Source: Nemertoderma westbladi (Eukaryota; Xenacoelomorpha; Nemertodermatida; Nemertodermatidae). Taken from it: DNA of 64,000 nt. Each line of letters opens with the position of its first letter. The first letter of the stretch is position 1. The position numbers were made by a program, and so were the translations under genes. This document shows positions 9,801 through 19,109 of the stretch, in pieces. Where the stretch lies: positions 1 through 64,000 of the forward strand of contig JAUCBJ010007908.1 in NCBI GenBank assembly GCA_032718475.1. Reading direction: 5' to 3'. A model generated the notes under the pieces. The model was not told where the DNA came from. It saw only the letters and a list, made by a program, of their open reading frames with translations, and did not search any database.

Positions 9801-12800
9801 ACTACTACTACTACTACTACTAGGATCGGCATGCTGCATTGCAGCTGCATTTTTAAGAATGCTGTGCCGGCTTGTCAACAAAATTGCGCCGCCACAACTC
9901 CCTATCACCCATGACATTTGCTAGATCATCCGCATCTTTAAGGCCAGTGTCCTTTAAGATGCGTCTCAAGAAAGTCATGGGCTGTCCACCATGCATATTC
10001 ACTCCATGAGGCTGCCAAAGTACAAGATTATGCACTGGCTGGTCCTCACGGCGAAAGCAATGTCCTGCAAAGCGGAGGCGATTTTGTTCTAGTGTCAAGC
10101 TTGGGGGAACCAATGAGACACCTCCAATGTTATATAGTGTCTGGTTGGAGATGTGTGCATTGTACTTGACACAATGTACCCGGCGTAGCATTCTTGTGAA
10201 TGTGCCATCCAGAGATTTGGTGTCCTCAGCAGTTAGAGCCCAGCATGGACTCCCGTAGAGGAGTACTGGAACTACTGCTGCTCTAAATAATCGGACCTTA
10301 AGTTTCCGATTAATTCTAGGTGACTTCCAAATCCTGGAAAGCCTATTCAAGGCTGCCCATGCCTTTCCCTTACGTATTCGAAGGTCCTCACCTGACTTCC
10401 GGATCCATGATCCCAGGTAACAGAAGTCGTCCACATGCTCAAGCATACCATCCTTTGAGCTTATGCTCATCCGATCAGAGACTTGCTGAGGACTTTCAAA
10501 GTTAACTGTCAGAATTTTGGTCTTTCTGGAGTTAATAAAAAGACCAACACTAGAAGCAGCATGTTCTAATGAGCTGAGGAGCCGCTGGGCTCCCTCTAAT
10601 GATTCTGAGAGTACTCCTAAGTCATCAGCAAAGTCTAGATCAGTTAGGTACTTGGCAGGATTTCCTCGACTTCTGGAGCCAGTAGGTGGAGTTATCATCA
10701 CCCCATCATCATTATGATGATCTAAGGACATGCGTAGAACATAGTCAACCACAATAATGAACAAGAATGGTGCAAGTGTGTCTCCTTGGAGGACGCCCCA
10801 TGACACTTCAAATGGTTCTGTGTCACCGTCAACAGTAGACACAAATGTTGTCGAACCATCGTATACTGATCTGATTGCTGCAATAATTTCATCAGGAATC
10901 CCATATAATGAAAGTATGCTGAACATACGTGAGCGAGAGACTGAATCAAAGGCCTTGAAGAAGTCAACAAAGATAACAGCCAGATGCCTGTCTTTCTTTT
11001 TTGATAACTCTTCAATTATCCTTCTAAGTGCCAAAATGGGCTCCATGGTCCCACGACCTTTACGGAACCCATTCTGATTTCCACGTAGCAGTCTCTCAAT
11101 GGGATCCCTGATGCGATTTAATAGAATTCTATTGTATAGTTTTGCAGCAATCGAGATCAATGAGATTCCCCGAAAAGAACCATAGAGTGTTAGGTTGCCC
11201 TTCTTGGGAACTGGCACCAACTTATTTGTTTTCATTTCTTGTGGGACTCTTGTTGTACGGTACATGTCTACTATGATGGGATAGATGAGCTTTAAACACT
11301 CAGGTATTTTAAAGACCTCAGGGGGAACACCATCTACTCCACTGGCACGATTGGTCTTAATGCTCTTTGCAGCAGCCTTCACTTCTGCAAAGGAGATATC
11401 GCCAATGGGAATATCTGGGAGTAAAGACTCAGACACTTTTACTTCTATAAAGTTATCAGGCAATACCCTGTCATTATTGAGGAGCTTTTCAAAGTGGGCT
11501 TTCCAACCATTGAGGCGATCGGCTGGTGATTCAGCCTTAACCTTGGTGGTTGGTTGGCTTTTCCGCCCAGTAAGCAGATTGATCGATTTCCATGCCTGGG
11601 ATGATTGCCTGCTGTCGTCAGCATCATTGATGGCATCAACCTGTTGGTTTATTAGCTCCTGTAGATTAACAGAGTACTGCCTGTTCAGGGACCTAGATGC
11701 AGCTTTAACTGCATTCTTGGCCGCTGTAGTCTGTTTGAGTCGGGACTCTTTCTGCGCCTTATGAAGGTCATTTCGGCACTTCTGAATTTTGTTGTCAGTC
11801 CAGGGGGCTCTTTTCCTGTTTCGAGGGTATACAGGAACTGTTTCTGCAGCTGCTAACTTAACTGCTTCTGTAAAGGCAGTATAGCCCTCACAGTGATCTG
11901 CCGCCTCAGAGGCAAGAGCCTCATACCTGTTGCTCAGCTGTAGTGTGAAGCTGGATCTCACACTTGGCTGTTGCAACAGAGAGGACCAGTCATGCCGTGG
12001 CAAGGCAGATTTCGTTGTTCTGCTAGCACGCAGACTAAGTCTTACCTTGGCCACAATAAGGCGGTGATCACTGGAGAAGGGTCGAAGTGTAAATGCATTA
12101 CAGTCTTGTATAGAGCTCCTGTATTTCCTACGAAACAGAATATGGTCTATCTGGGACTTGTGACCACTGGGTCCACTATGAGTCCATAGCTTTCCAGTTC
12201 GCTTCTTGAACTGGGTTCCAGCCGAAAACAATCCATTTCCAGAGATAAAATCCTGAAGATGGACAGAATTTCGGTTAACACTATTGCTATAGACCCAGGG
12301 CGATGTAGGTGATTGATGCAGACTTGCATTAAAGTCTCCAAGGAATGTTAAGAATGCATGCTGATCCACTCCATCAGTTGCTGCTTGTAGATTGTGGTAG
12401 AAATTTTCCACCTCCTCTACAGGGGCAACACTAGTTGGAGAGTAGCACACAATCAGAACCACCTTAGGAAACTTCTTAGCCAGTCTTCCAGAACATGAGA
12501 AGTGGCAACGGATGATGCGGTTAGAGATTTGGTCTATTTTGTCCAATGCTGCATGTGCAGTTGGATTCATCAATAGACCAATTCCACCATTGCCACTATC
12601 ATCTGCTGACGCGAGGGCGAGTCGCCAACCGCCCCCCATGTCCTTAATCAGAACCTCATCAGTCTGTCCAGTCTGCATTCGGTGCTCTTGAACACCCACT
12701 GCGCTAAGAGAAAGCTTATCTGCCAAGGCAGTCAGCTCACCTTGTCGCATTGGGGACCCGAGTGTTAGGGTGTTTACTGAGGCTAGTCTAGTGACTTGCC

Positions 12801-12820
12801 TCAGATTCACCAATGGCTTT
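9801..12820 (-). mobile_element. RTE-1: nearly complete RTE-like LINE with 13-bp target duplication
   Basis: Bounded by the direct repeat GACGACCGGCCAT at 9788-9800 and 12821-12833. The 3' end (low coordinate) carries a TAG/AGT trinucleotide tail, typical of the short microsatellite tails of RTE-type elements. It is inserted antisense into LINE A. Two 5'-truncated copies of the same element (RTE-2 and RTE-3) lie at 17573-19109 and 21117-28274. Confidence 0.85.
9853..12750 (-). CDS. RTE-1 endonuclease-reverse transcriptase
   Basis: Single ORF for an apurinic-type endonuclease fused to reverse transcriptase, the enzyme that nicks target DNA and copies element RNA. The endonuclease has QEHR, GDFNA and a late SDHR motif with the catalytic acidic and His residues. 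The RT has FRGISLIS, QNGFRKGRGT, FVDFFKAFD (catalytic Asp), GVLQGDTLAP and FADD (catalytic pair), then the usual C-terminal WALT and LRFAGHCF region. No stop or frameshift was seen. I chose the ATG at 12750. Element-derived codons continue in frame to 12820, and endonuclease similarity (VNTLTL) begins there, so the copy may lack a few 5' codons. The frame stays open to 13047 only because antisense LINE A sequence adds 76 chimeric codons. Confidence 0.85.
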   Translation of the reverse strand: MRQGELTALADKLSLSAVGVQEHRMQTGQTDEVLIKDMGGGWRLALASADDSGNGGIGLLMNPTAHAALDKIDQISNRIIRCHFSCSGRLAKKFPKVVLIVCYSPTSVAPVEEVENFYHNLQAATDGVDQHAFLTFLGDFNASLHQSPTSPWVYSNSVNRNSVHLQDFISGNGLFSAGTQFKKRTGKLWTHSGPSGHKSQIDHILFRRKYRSSIQDCNAFTLRPFSSDHRLIVAKVRLSLRASRTTKSALPRHDWSSLLQQPSVRSSFTLQLSNRYEALASEAADHCEGYTAFTEAVKLAAAETVPVYPRNRKRAPWTDNKIQKCRNDLHKAQKESRLKQTTAAKNAVKAASRSLNRQYSVNLQELINQQVDAINDADDSRQSSQAWKSINLLTGRKSQPTTKVKAESPADRLNGWKAHFEKLLNNDRVLPDNFIEVKVSESLLPDIPIGDISFAEVKAAAKSIKTNRASGVDGVPPEVFKIPECLKLIYPIIVDMYRTTRVPQEMKTNKLVPVPKKGNLTLYGSFRGISLISIAAKLYNRILLNRIRDPIERLLRGNQNGFRKGRGTMEPILALRRIIEELSKKKDRHLAVIFVDFFKAFDSVSRSRMFSILSLYGIPDEIIAAIRSVYDGSTTFVSTVDGDTEPFEVSWGVLQGDTLAPFLFIIVVDYVLRMSLDHHNDDGVMITPPTGSRSRGNPAKYLTDLDFADDLGVLSESLEGAQRLLSSLEHAASSVGLFINSRKTKILTVNFESPQQVSDRMSISSKDGMLEHVDDFCYLGSWIRKSGEDLRIRKGKAWAALNRLSRIWKSPRINRKLKVRLFRAAVVPVLLYGSPCWALTAEDTKSLDGTFTRMLRRVHCVKYNAHISNQTLYNIGGVSLVPPSLTLEQNRLRFAGHCFRREDQPVHNLVLWQPHGVNMHGGQPMTFLRRILKDTGLKDADDLANVMGDRELWRRNFVDKPAQHS

Positions 12821-12960
12821 GACGACCGGCCATAACATATATAGATCCACTTGAAAGGGATACTGAACTTGGGAGAAACGAAATTGCGACAACTATGGAG
12901 AATCGGGAAGCCTGGAAGGATCTTATTTCCACTGTCCGAGCTCGCTCGACCAAGTAGTAG
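12821..12960 (+). pseudogene. LINE A: C-terminal end, displaced by RTE-1
   Basis: After the second copy of the 13-bp target duplication the LINE A frame resumes exactly and runs 41 more codons to TAG at 12955-12957, followed by TAG/TAA-rich sequence. The residues (EIATTMENREAWKDLIS) match the usual end of RTE-type proteins, where a conserved Trp sits in a final helix. This proves that LINE A was present first. Confidence 0.8.
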
Positions 12961-14560
12961 TAATAGGAAATAGGAATATAATAAGTTGGTCATAACCAAA
13001 ATGCAGGATATGTGTGAGTCTACAAAATGGAGCGCAGGGGTGGCCAATATTCAGACACCTGTGGCAGCATGACTTATGCAGCCCACAATTAATTGTTTTC
13101 ACCTAAATTGTTCGCCCATTTGAATATTACCAATACGCCCATACAATATTCACTTTTTGGGTCGAAATTTTAATTGAAATTTAAATATGAAATATTTGTA
13201 TGTTTTTTTAATTTCTCCTTATTAATTGTTTTATAGCGCTCACATCTTATAACCTGTAGAGATTCGGTTATTGTTTTGGATAAATTCTGACCTTCTGTAA
13301 CCAGTCAGGGTTTGTAATGAAAACATGGTGTTCTTCACGTAGATTGGTGAACTACAAACTGAAATTTAACAGCAGAGAAGATGATATACTTCTTTTGGGC
13401 AAAATTGATTACCTAAAATGACTTAAAAATACCACTTTCGATCCAACGCACTATTAAATATAAGGTCGTATTGGTTACATATTTTGGACCTGTGAGCAAA
13501 TAATGCTACTATAATATCAGGATTCAATAATTCTGGATCAATTTGTGTCTGATGTGTAAGACAAATAGTCTGGACAAATGCACCATAGAAATAGCGATAT
13601 CGCTCACCACTTGAACTGCAATGTGCTCCATCGATTTGCCATTACCTACAGTATATCATGCGATTACAGTAGATTAATTTCTTATATCATACTTCACATG
13701 CAAAACCCACAGCACACATAGGCTATTGCTAACCCTTACTTGGAAGGGGGGAGGGGGGGGGGGGGGTGCATTAATAATTCATTGATTAAACTTTTAATAG
13801 TAAGATTGTTCCAATAATCCATTACTAAACCACCTGCTACTTGCTCAAATCATTATGAGTTTGAGAATAATGCAGTAAATATGATGCTATTGTGGGTGAA
13901 GCTATGGTATGGTGTGCGTACCTGGTTCATATAGACAATCGGAGCGTGGTGGTGGTTCAATACTTGGGACTGAACCATGTTGGTGCTTAAACCATATTGA
14001 TTTATGTTAAATTAAATTTTTGCTTTATACTAAACTCTACAGTATACTACTGTATAAAAAAAGTACATTGGTTAATTTCAGAATTATAATTTACTTTATA
14101 GTATCTTAATATAATTATTACAAGTCATTTCGTTGTAGGCCTACATAAATAAGTAAGTAATTATATTTATTATTATGAATGTAAATAAGTTCTTACAGAA
14201 CGCCAAGAAACAAGTACCATTCAGCCATCCCGGATGGCGCCTTACACAGAGAGCTTATACTATAATCGAAATTTACAGTTCCACATTATTCTAACCAAAA
14301 CAATAAACGAAAGTCAATAGAACAGGTTAGAGTTTATTTTGGGAGTAATCAGCTGTTATTTGCGTCGATATTCTCCTGGAGAGGAATGACTTTTGTTTAC
14401 CCCTCCCCCCCTGATTACATTTATAAAGTTCGTCTATATCAAATTACTACCAAATGATTCCTTTGAGACATAAACTGGAATTGATTTTCTCCACTATACC
14501 TTTAATTTTGTATAAACCTACACACACATCTCCATGGTACACCTAATCACCTACTGGACT
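12958..14560. other. Spacer without recognisable gene
   Basis: AT-rich DNA with a G-rich run at about 13745-13766. No frame resembles protein and no RNA gene is apparent. Confidence 0.6.
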
Positions 14561-14569
14561 GCCTATTTA

Positions 14570-14745
14570 AACTTACCTGCCAAGGCCAACTATTGGGTTT
14601 GGCTGGAGAACCACATCCTACAATCTTTGAGTCAAGATGGCAGTATTACAAACAGAGAAATATACACAAGTAACGACATTGTTTCAACCTTTTAGTAATT
14701 TTATACTAAGCGATAAACTATTAATATATTATGGAACATAAATAA
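14570..14745 (-). pseudogene. Broken copy of protease exon 1 and its upstream region
   Basis: The sequence repeats the exon 1 donor, the [10 protein letters not shown] codons, part of the propeptide and signal region and the upstream promoter-side DNA (compare 6896-7145). An internal deletion removes the IVGG-to-signal stretch. The similarity continues to the TATA-like sequence at about 14760. Only one donor copy is present, so it may preserve the state before the minisatellite expansion. Confidence 0.75.
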
Positions 14746-14872
14746 TATGTGTTAATTCGTCTTTATATAAGAAAATTAATTGATAGCCAAGAGAAGCTCT
14801 GGAACGGTAGGGGGTGACGCAAGCATTGTTAACCAGATATGATACCCACATTGGCCGAATGCATGAGGCCAT

Positions 14873-14996
14873 CCAGCTGTGCATTGTATTGAAGGCAGGG
14901 CCAACCAGCTGTGCATTGTATTGAAGGCAGGGCCAACCAGCTGTGCATTGTATTGAAGGCAGGGCCAACCAGCTGTGCATTGTATTGAAGGCAGGG
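14873..14996. repeat. 32-bp tandem repeat, four copies
   Basis: Four head-to-tail units of CCAGCTGTGCATTGTATTGA plus 12 bases. The unit derives from the RT-Z coding region (reading QLCIVLKAG on the plus strand), just before the conserved AVHTM block. Confidence 0.85.
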
Positions 14997-15404
14997 AGTG
15001 CCGTCCACACCATGTCCTCGATCTTCAAGAAGGACTCTACGCAGGCAATGCTGCTGCTCGATGCAAGAAACACATTTAACAGCTTGAGTCGCCCTGTTAT
15101 CCTTTGGAACTGGACTGTAGTGTATAGGCATAGGTGTACGAGGTTCCTGTTTAATGCTAACAATGGTCATGCTGCTCTCTATCTGAAGGGTTCCCACACC
15201 CCGATTTGGAGCCAGGAGGGAATGACACAGGGAGACAATCTTGATATGCTGGGCTGCAGTTGTTCCCTACCTCGGGTTGGACCCTAATGATGATCCCAAA
15301 GCTGCATGAGGTCTGATCCCTACAGCCACAGGATGAACCCACCCAACCAAGTTTTAATCCATCGGGAACTGGTATCATGATGCCAATTGAATCCAGCAAC
15401 ACCC

Positions 15405-15600
15405 TGTGAGTTCAGCACACTGACATCCATTGAGTTCTGCGCACCGATCACAAGCAAGTTTGGCACACTAACAACTGGTGAGTTCGGTTTACCAATGCCC
15501 AGTGAGTTTGGCATACCAACAACCCTCATAGATTCTTGTACCCTGATGGCCGACGCCCAACCAGTTCGGCCCACCAAAGCCCAGAGACTCTGTTATTCCA
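15405..15600. repeat. Degenerate 27-bp minisatellite
   Basis: About six diverged units with the theme GAGTTYGGCACACCAACAAC, encoding a repeat of about nine residues (EFGxPTT). It lies inside RT-Z where the family normally has RT sequence, so it is probably a local expansion. Confidence 0.6.
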
Positions 15601-16199
15601 ACCCACAAACAGACTGCCCTACTGTCTAGTCCATCTCAAAGCCAGTGCTGGTACACGGATAATGTATGTATGTATATATATTTAATAAACTGTCTGGTAT
15701 CCGGGAGTGATGGTCTGATCTGCTCCGCCTGGGATACAGCATTGGCCATCAGCCTGAGCCAACAAAGAGCTACCTCATCGTCAAACTGGGGCTGGAAGCA
15801 GAGGCCTGCGCAATGTTTGGTGGGGGAGCGGAGTTCACATTACTAAGGGACAATGCTTCCTTGGGGGAAATGTCAGAGATGATGGTAGTCTGAATGGAGT
15901 CGTAGAGAACGCAAAGGATTTCTCCCAGACAGCACACACCAGGTTGTCCCAATGTGTGCATCCGGAATGGGCTACTTGCTACGAGTTGTTCCTACTGTCA
16001 CTGAGGGGAAAACACCGATACGGACAGTGCTAATTTGAAAGGTTCACCCCCACACTATTTGGAAGCCCACTTGCTTCAGCAGGTGATGCTGTAATATAAT
16101 ATACTATATACTGTAGATATATTGATTTAAGGACAGTACAGAGAACAGAATGCAGACTTGTTATAGTCAGTAGGCCTACAGCAGTATTTATGTTAATTA

Positions 16200-16732
16200 G
16201 TGAAACGGTTGTCCTGATGTCAGGATGTCTGTTTATATATTATTATTATGTAATTGTAAATCCTTTAAATCTGATACTTTCTTTTTTAACGGCATTAAAA
16301 ATTGGCTAATTGGCTAAATTTGACTAATGAAATTAAAAACCTAGATAGTCAACATTCTTTTAAATCTGCAGTTAAATATCACCTCCGTGTGCAATGTAAA
16401 AATAGGTACAATAGTCCAACAGTAAGTTATTAGTTTATTAATTATTTACTATTTATACTGTAATTACGTTTTATAATAAATTGTTCTGTACATTACATCT
16501 TTATCGTTGAGTCGGACATTGTCATGCTCTCAGTAAAGTTGTAATTACGTTTTATATTGGTTTTAGGTTAGCGCAGTGTAATATTGTATTTGTAACCAAG
16601 TAACATAAAGGACCCCCTTGGAAATAAGCTGCAAAGCTTTAGGGGTAATCCTATATGTTATGTTGGACAATACCTTTATACCAGTACATTGTTTGGGGTA
16701 TTTGTTATTGTTTTTACATAATGTATAAATAA

Positions 16733-16766
<34 letters not shown>

Positions 16767-16770
16767 TATA
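16200..16770 (+). mobile_element. 3' end of a CR1/Jockey-like LINE with (CTAT)n tail
   Basis: A short reading frame at about 16290-16410 gives the end of a non-LTR RT protein (NEIKNLDSQHSFKSAVKYHL). A 3' untranslated region follows, with an AATAAA and a (CTAT)n tail at about 16734-16766. The copy is strongly 5'-truncated and lies within RT-Z. Clade assignment is tentative. Confidence 0.6.
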
Positions 16771-16960
16771 TATATATTAAGAATGAAAAATTTGATCCTA
16801 TCCAACCAAAATGAAATCAATGGGCCTACTGGAGCCCCCAGTATGTTTCTGAAATCCAAGACAGATGCCCAGGTACTGTTTCCGGCTCACTATGGTGGCA
16901 TCGGGCTGGGGACGTCACTATGCCAAAGGGTCCAGTGCGCACAGCATCCCAGGAGGGAAT

Positions 16961-17171
16961 TAGAAAGATTGGAAGTAAAGATATGATAACATATCAGCAT
17001 GTCTGTATAATAAAATAAGTACAGAAATAAGCTGTCATCTGCACAGCAACTATCCAACCGTCACCAATGTAATCATCATAATAATAATAACAGTACCAGT
17101 ACACGGTAGGTAGCCATCTCCACTAGGCTATATGCCATGGCCTAGTTATACGTTCATAGTATATCACAACA
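16961..17171 (-). repeat. Gypsy-1 3' LTR
   Basis: 211 bp beginning TGTTGTGATATAC and ending TTTCTA on the minus strand, preceded by the polypurine tract AAAGGGGAGA (17172-17181). It matches the 5' LTR at 52101-52295, with several indels and substitutions that point to age. Confidence 0.8.
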
Positions 17172-17572
17172 TCTCCCCTTTGAGTCCAAATAGAATTTGG
17201 ACTGATAATAATACACAAAACAAAATTACCAATGAAATACACATCTATCTCCCAATATATACACCAAAATATATATATAATAAAATATATATCATTATAC
17301 AGGGACAGGGACAGTGAGCAGGAACAGAGGATCGGATAGACCTCTGGAATAAAAGCTTCACTGGTGATCTACTGTGGTCCTTTGGTGTGTTTCTCCATTC
17401 CAACAATGCTCGGATGTCCTCGGGAGAATGTACATTTCCCCGAATATCTATCTTCATTATCAAAGTCTTCATGGCCTTGATGCATGCTTACGCTTGACCA
17501 TTTCACTGCGGGTAATTCGGCGTGGATAAACCTCCTGAAATATTCCACTCTCTAAGAAAGTCGTGGAATACT

Positions 17573-19109
17573 ACTACTACTAGGATCGGCATGCTGCATT
17601 GCAGCTGCATTTTTAAGAATGCTGTGCCGGCTTGTCAACAAAATTGCACCGCCACAACTCCCTATCACCCATGACATTTCTTAGATCATCCGCATCTTTA
17701 AGGCCAGTGTCCTTTAAGATGCGTCTCAAGAAAGTCATGGGCTGTCCACCATGCTTATTCACTCCATGAGGCTGCCAAAGTACAAGATTATGCACTGGCT
17801 GGTCCTCACGGCGAAAGCAATGTCCTGCAAAGCGGAGGCGATTTTGTTCTAGTGTCAAGCTTGGGGGAACCAATGAGACACCTCCAATGTTATATAGTGT
17901 CTGGTTGGAGATGTGTGCATTGTACTTGACACAATGAACCCGGCGTAGCATTCTTGTGAATGTGCCATCCAGAGATTTGGTGTCCTCAGCAGTTAGAGCC
18001 CAGCATGGACTCCCGTAGAGGAGTACTGGAACTACTGCTGCTCTAAATAATCGGACCTTAAGTTTCCGATTAATTCTCGGTGACTTCCAAATCCTGGAAA
18101 GCCTATTCAAGGCTGCCCATGCCTTTCCCTTACGTATTCGAAGGTCCTCACCTGACTTCCGGATCCATGATCCCAGGTAACAGAAGTCGTCCACATGCTC
18201 AAGCATACCATCCTTTGAGCTTATGCTCATCCGATCAGAGACTTGCTGAGGACTTTCAAAGTTAACTGTCAGAATTTTGGTCTTTCTGGAGTTAATAAAA
18301 AGACCAACACTAGAAGCAGCATGTTCTAATGAGCTGAGGAGCCGTTGGGCTCCCTCTAATGATTCTGAGAGTACTCCTAAGTCATCAGCAAAGTCTAGAT
18401 CAGTTAGGTACTTGGCAGGATTTCCTCGACTTCTGGAGCCAGTAGGTGGAGTTATCATCACCCCATCATCATTATAATGATCTAAGGACATGCGTAGAAC
18501 ATAGTCAACCACAATAATGAACAATAATGGTGCAAGTGTGTCTCCTTGGAGGACGCCCCATAACACTTCAAATGGTTCTGTGTCACCGTCAACAGTAGAC
18601 ACAAATGTTGTCGAACCATCGTATACTGATCTGATTGCTGCAATAATTTCATCAGGAATCCCATATAATGATAGTATGTTGAACATACGTGAGCGAGAGA
18701 CTGAATCAAAGGCCTTGAAGAAGTCAACAAAGATAACAGCCAGATGCCTGTCTTTCTTTTTTGATAACTCTTCAATTATCCTTCTAAGTGCCAAAATGGG
18801 CTCCATGGTCCCACGACCTTTACGGAACCCATTCTGATTTCCACGGAGCAGTCTCTCAATGGGATCCCTGATGCGATTTAATAGAATCCTATTGTATAGC
18901 TTTGCAGCAATCGAGATCAATGAGATTCCCCGAAAAGAACCATAGAGTGTTAGGTTGCCCTTCTTGGGAACTGGCACCAACTTATTTGTTTTCATTTCTT
19001 GTGGGACTCTTGTTGTTCGGTACATGTCTACTATGATGGGATAGATGAGCTTTAAACACTCAGGTATTTTATAGACCTCAGGGGGAACACCATCTACTCC
19101 ACTGGCACG
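17573..19109 (-). mobile_element. RTE-2: 5'-truncated RTE-like LINE
   Basis: Flanked by the 15-bp direct repeat AAGTCGTGGAATACT (17558-17572 and 19110-19124), inside the integrase region of Gypsy-1. It ends in the same TAG trinucleotide tail as RTE-1 and is almost identical to it, starting within the RT domain. Confidence 0.85.
17613..19025 (-). CDS. RTE-2 truncated reverse transcriptase ORF
   Basis: 470 codons without a stop, from an internal Met to the normal C-terminus. It retains FVDFFKAFD and FADD, so the RT catalytic core is intact, but the endonuclease and RT start are missing. The coding frame extends in element sequence to about 19109. Only a handful of residues differ from RTE-1, so both copies are recent. 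An autonomous role is unlikely without the endonuclease. Confidence 0.75.
   Translation of the reverse strand: MYRTTRVPQEMKTNKLVPVPKKGNLTLYGSFRGISLISIAAKLYNRILLNRIRDPIERLLRGNQNGFRKGRGTMEPILALRRIIEELSKKKDRHLAVIFVDFFKAFDSVSRSRMFNILSLYGIPDEIIAAIRSVYDGSTTFVSTVDGDTEPFEVLWGVLQGDTLAPLLFIIVVDYVLRMSLDHYNDDGVMITPPTGSRSRGNPAKYLTDLDFADDLGVLSESLEGAQRLLSSLEHAASSVGLFINSRKTKILTVNFESPQQVSDRMSISSKDGMLEHVDDFCYLGSWIRKSGEDLRIRKGKAWAALNRLSRIWKSPRINRKLKVRLFRAAVVPVLLYGSPCWALTAEDTKSLDGTFTRMLRRVHCVKYNAHISNQTLYNIGGVSLVPPSLTLEQNRLRFAGHCFRREDQPVHNLVLWQPHGVNKHGGQPMTFLRRILKDTGLKDADDLRNVMGDRELWRCNFVDKPAQHS

Larger units (their letters stand above)
14943..16956 (+). pseudogene. RT-Z: decayed reverse-transcriptase gene, first half
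   Basis: Plus-strand reverse-transcriptase remnants of an element family I recognise by motif but cannot name. Blocks: AVHTMSSIF and LLLDARNTFNSLSR (motif A with catalytic Asp, about 15003-15095), LFNANNGHAALYLKG (about 15150-15190), SQEGMTQGD (about 15210-15237), then YSIGHQPEPTKSYLIVK and CAMFGGGAEF (about 15735-15840), and FPAHYGGIGLGTSL (about 16880-16920). Several frameshifts, a minisatellite and a CR1-like LINE tail interrupt it. Gypsy-1 split it at 16956-16960; it resumes at 52301. Confidence 0.65.
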
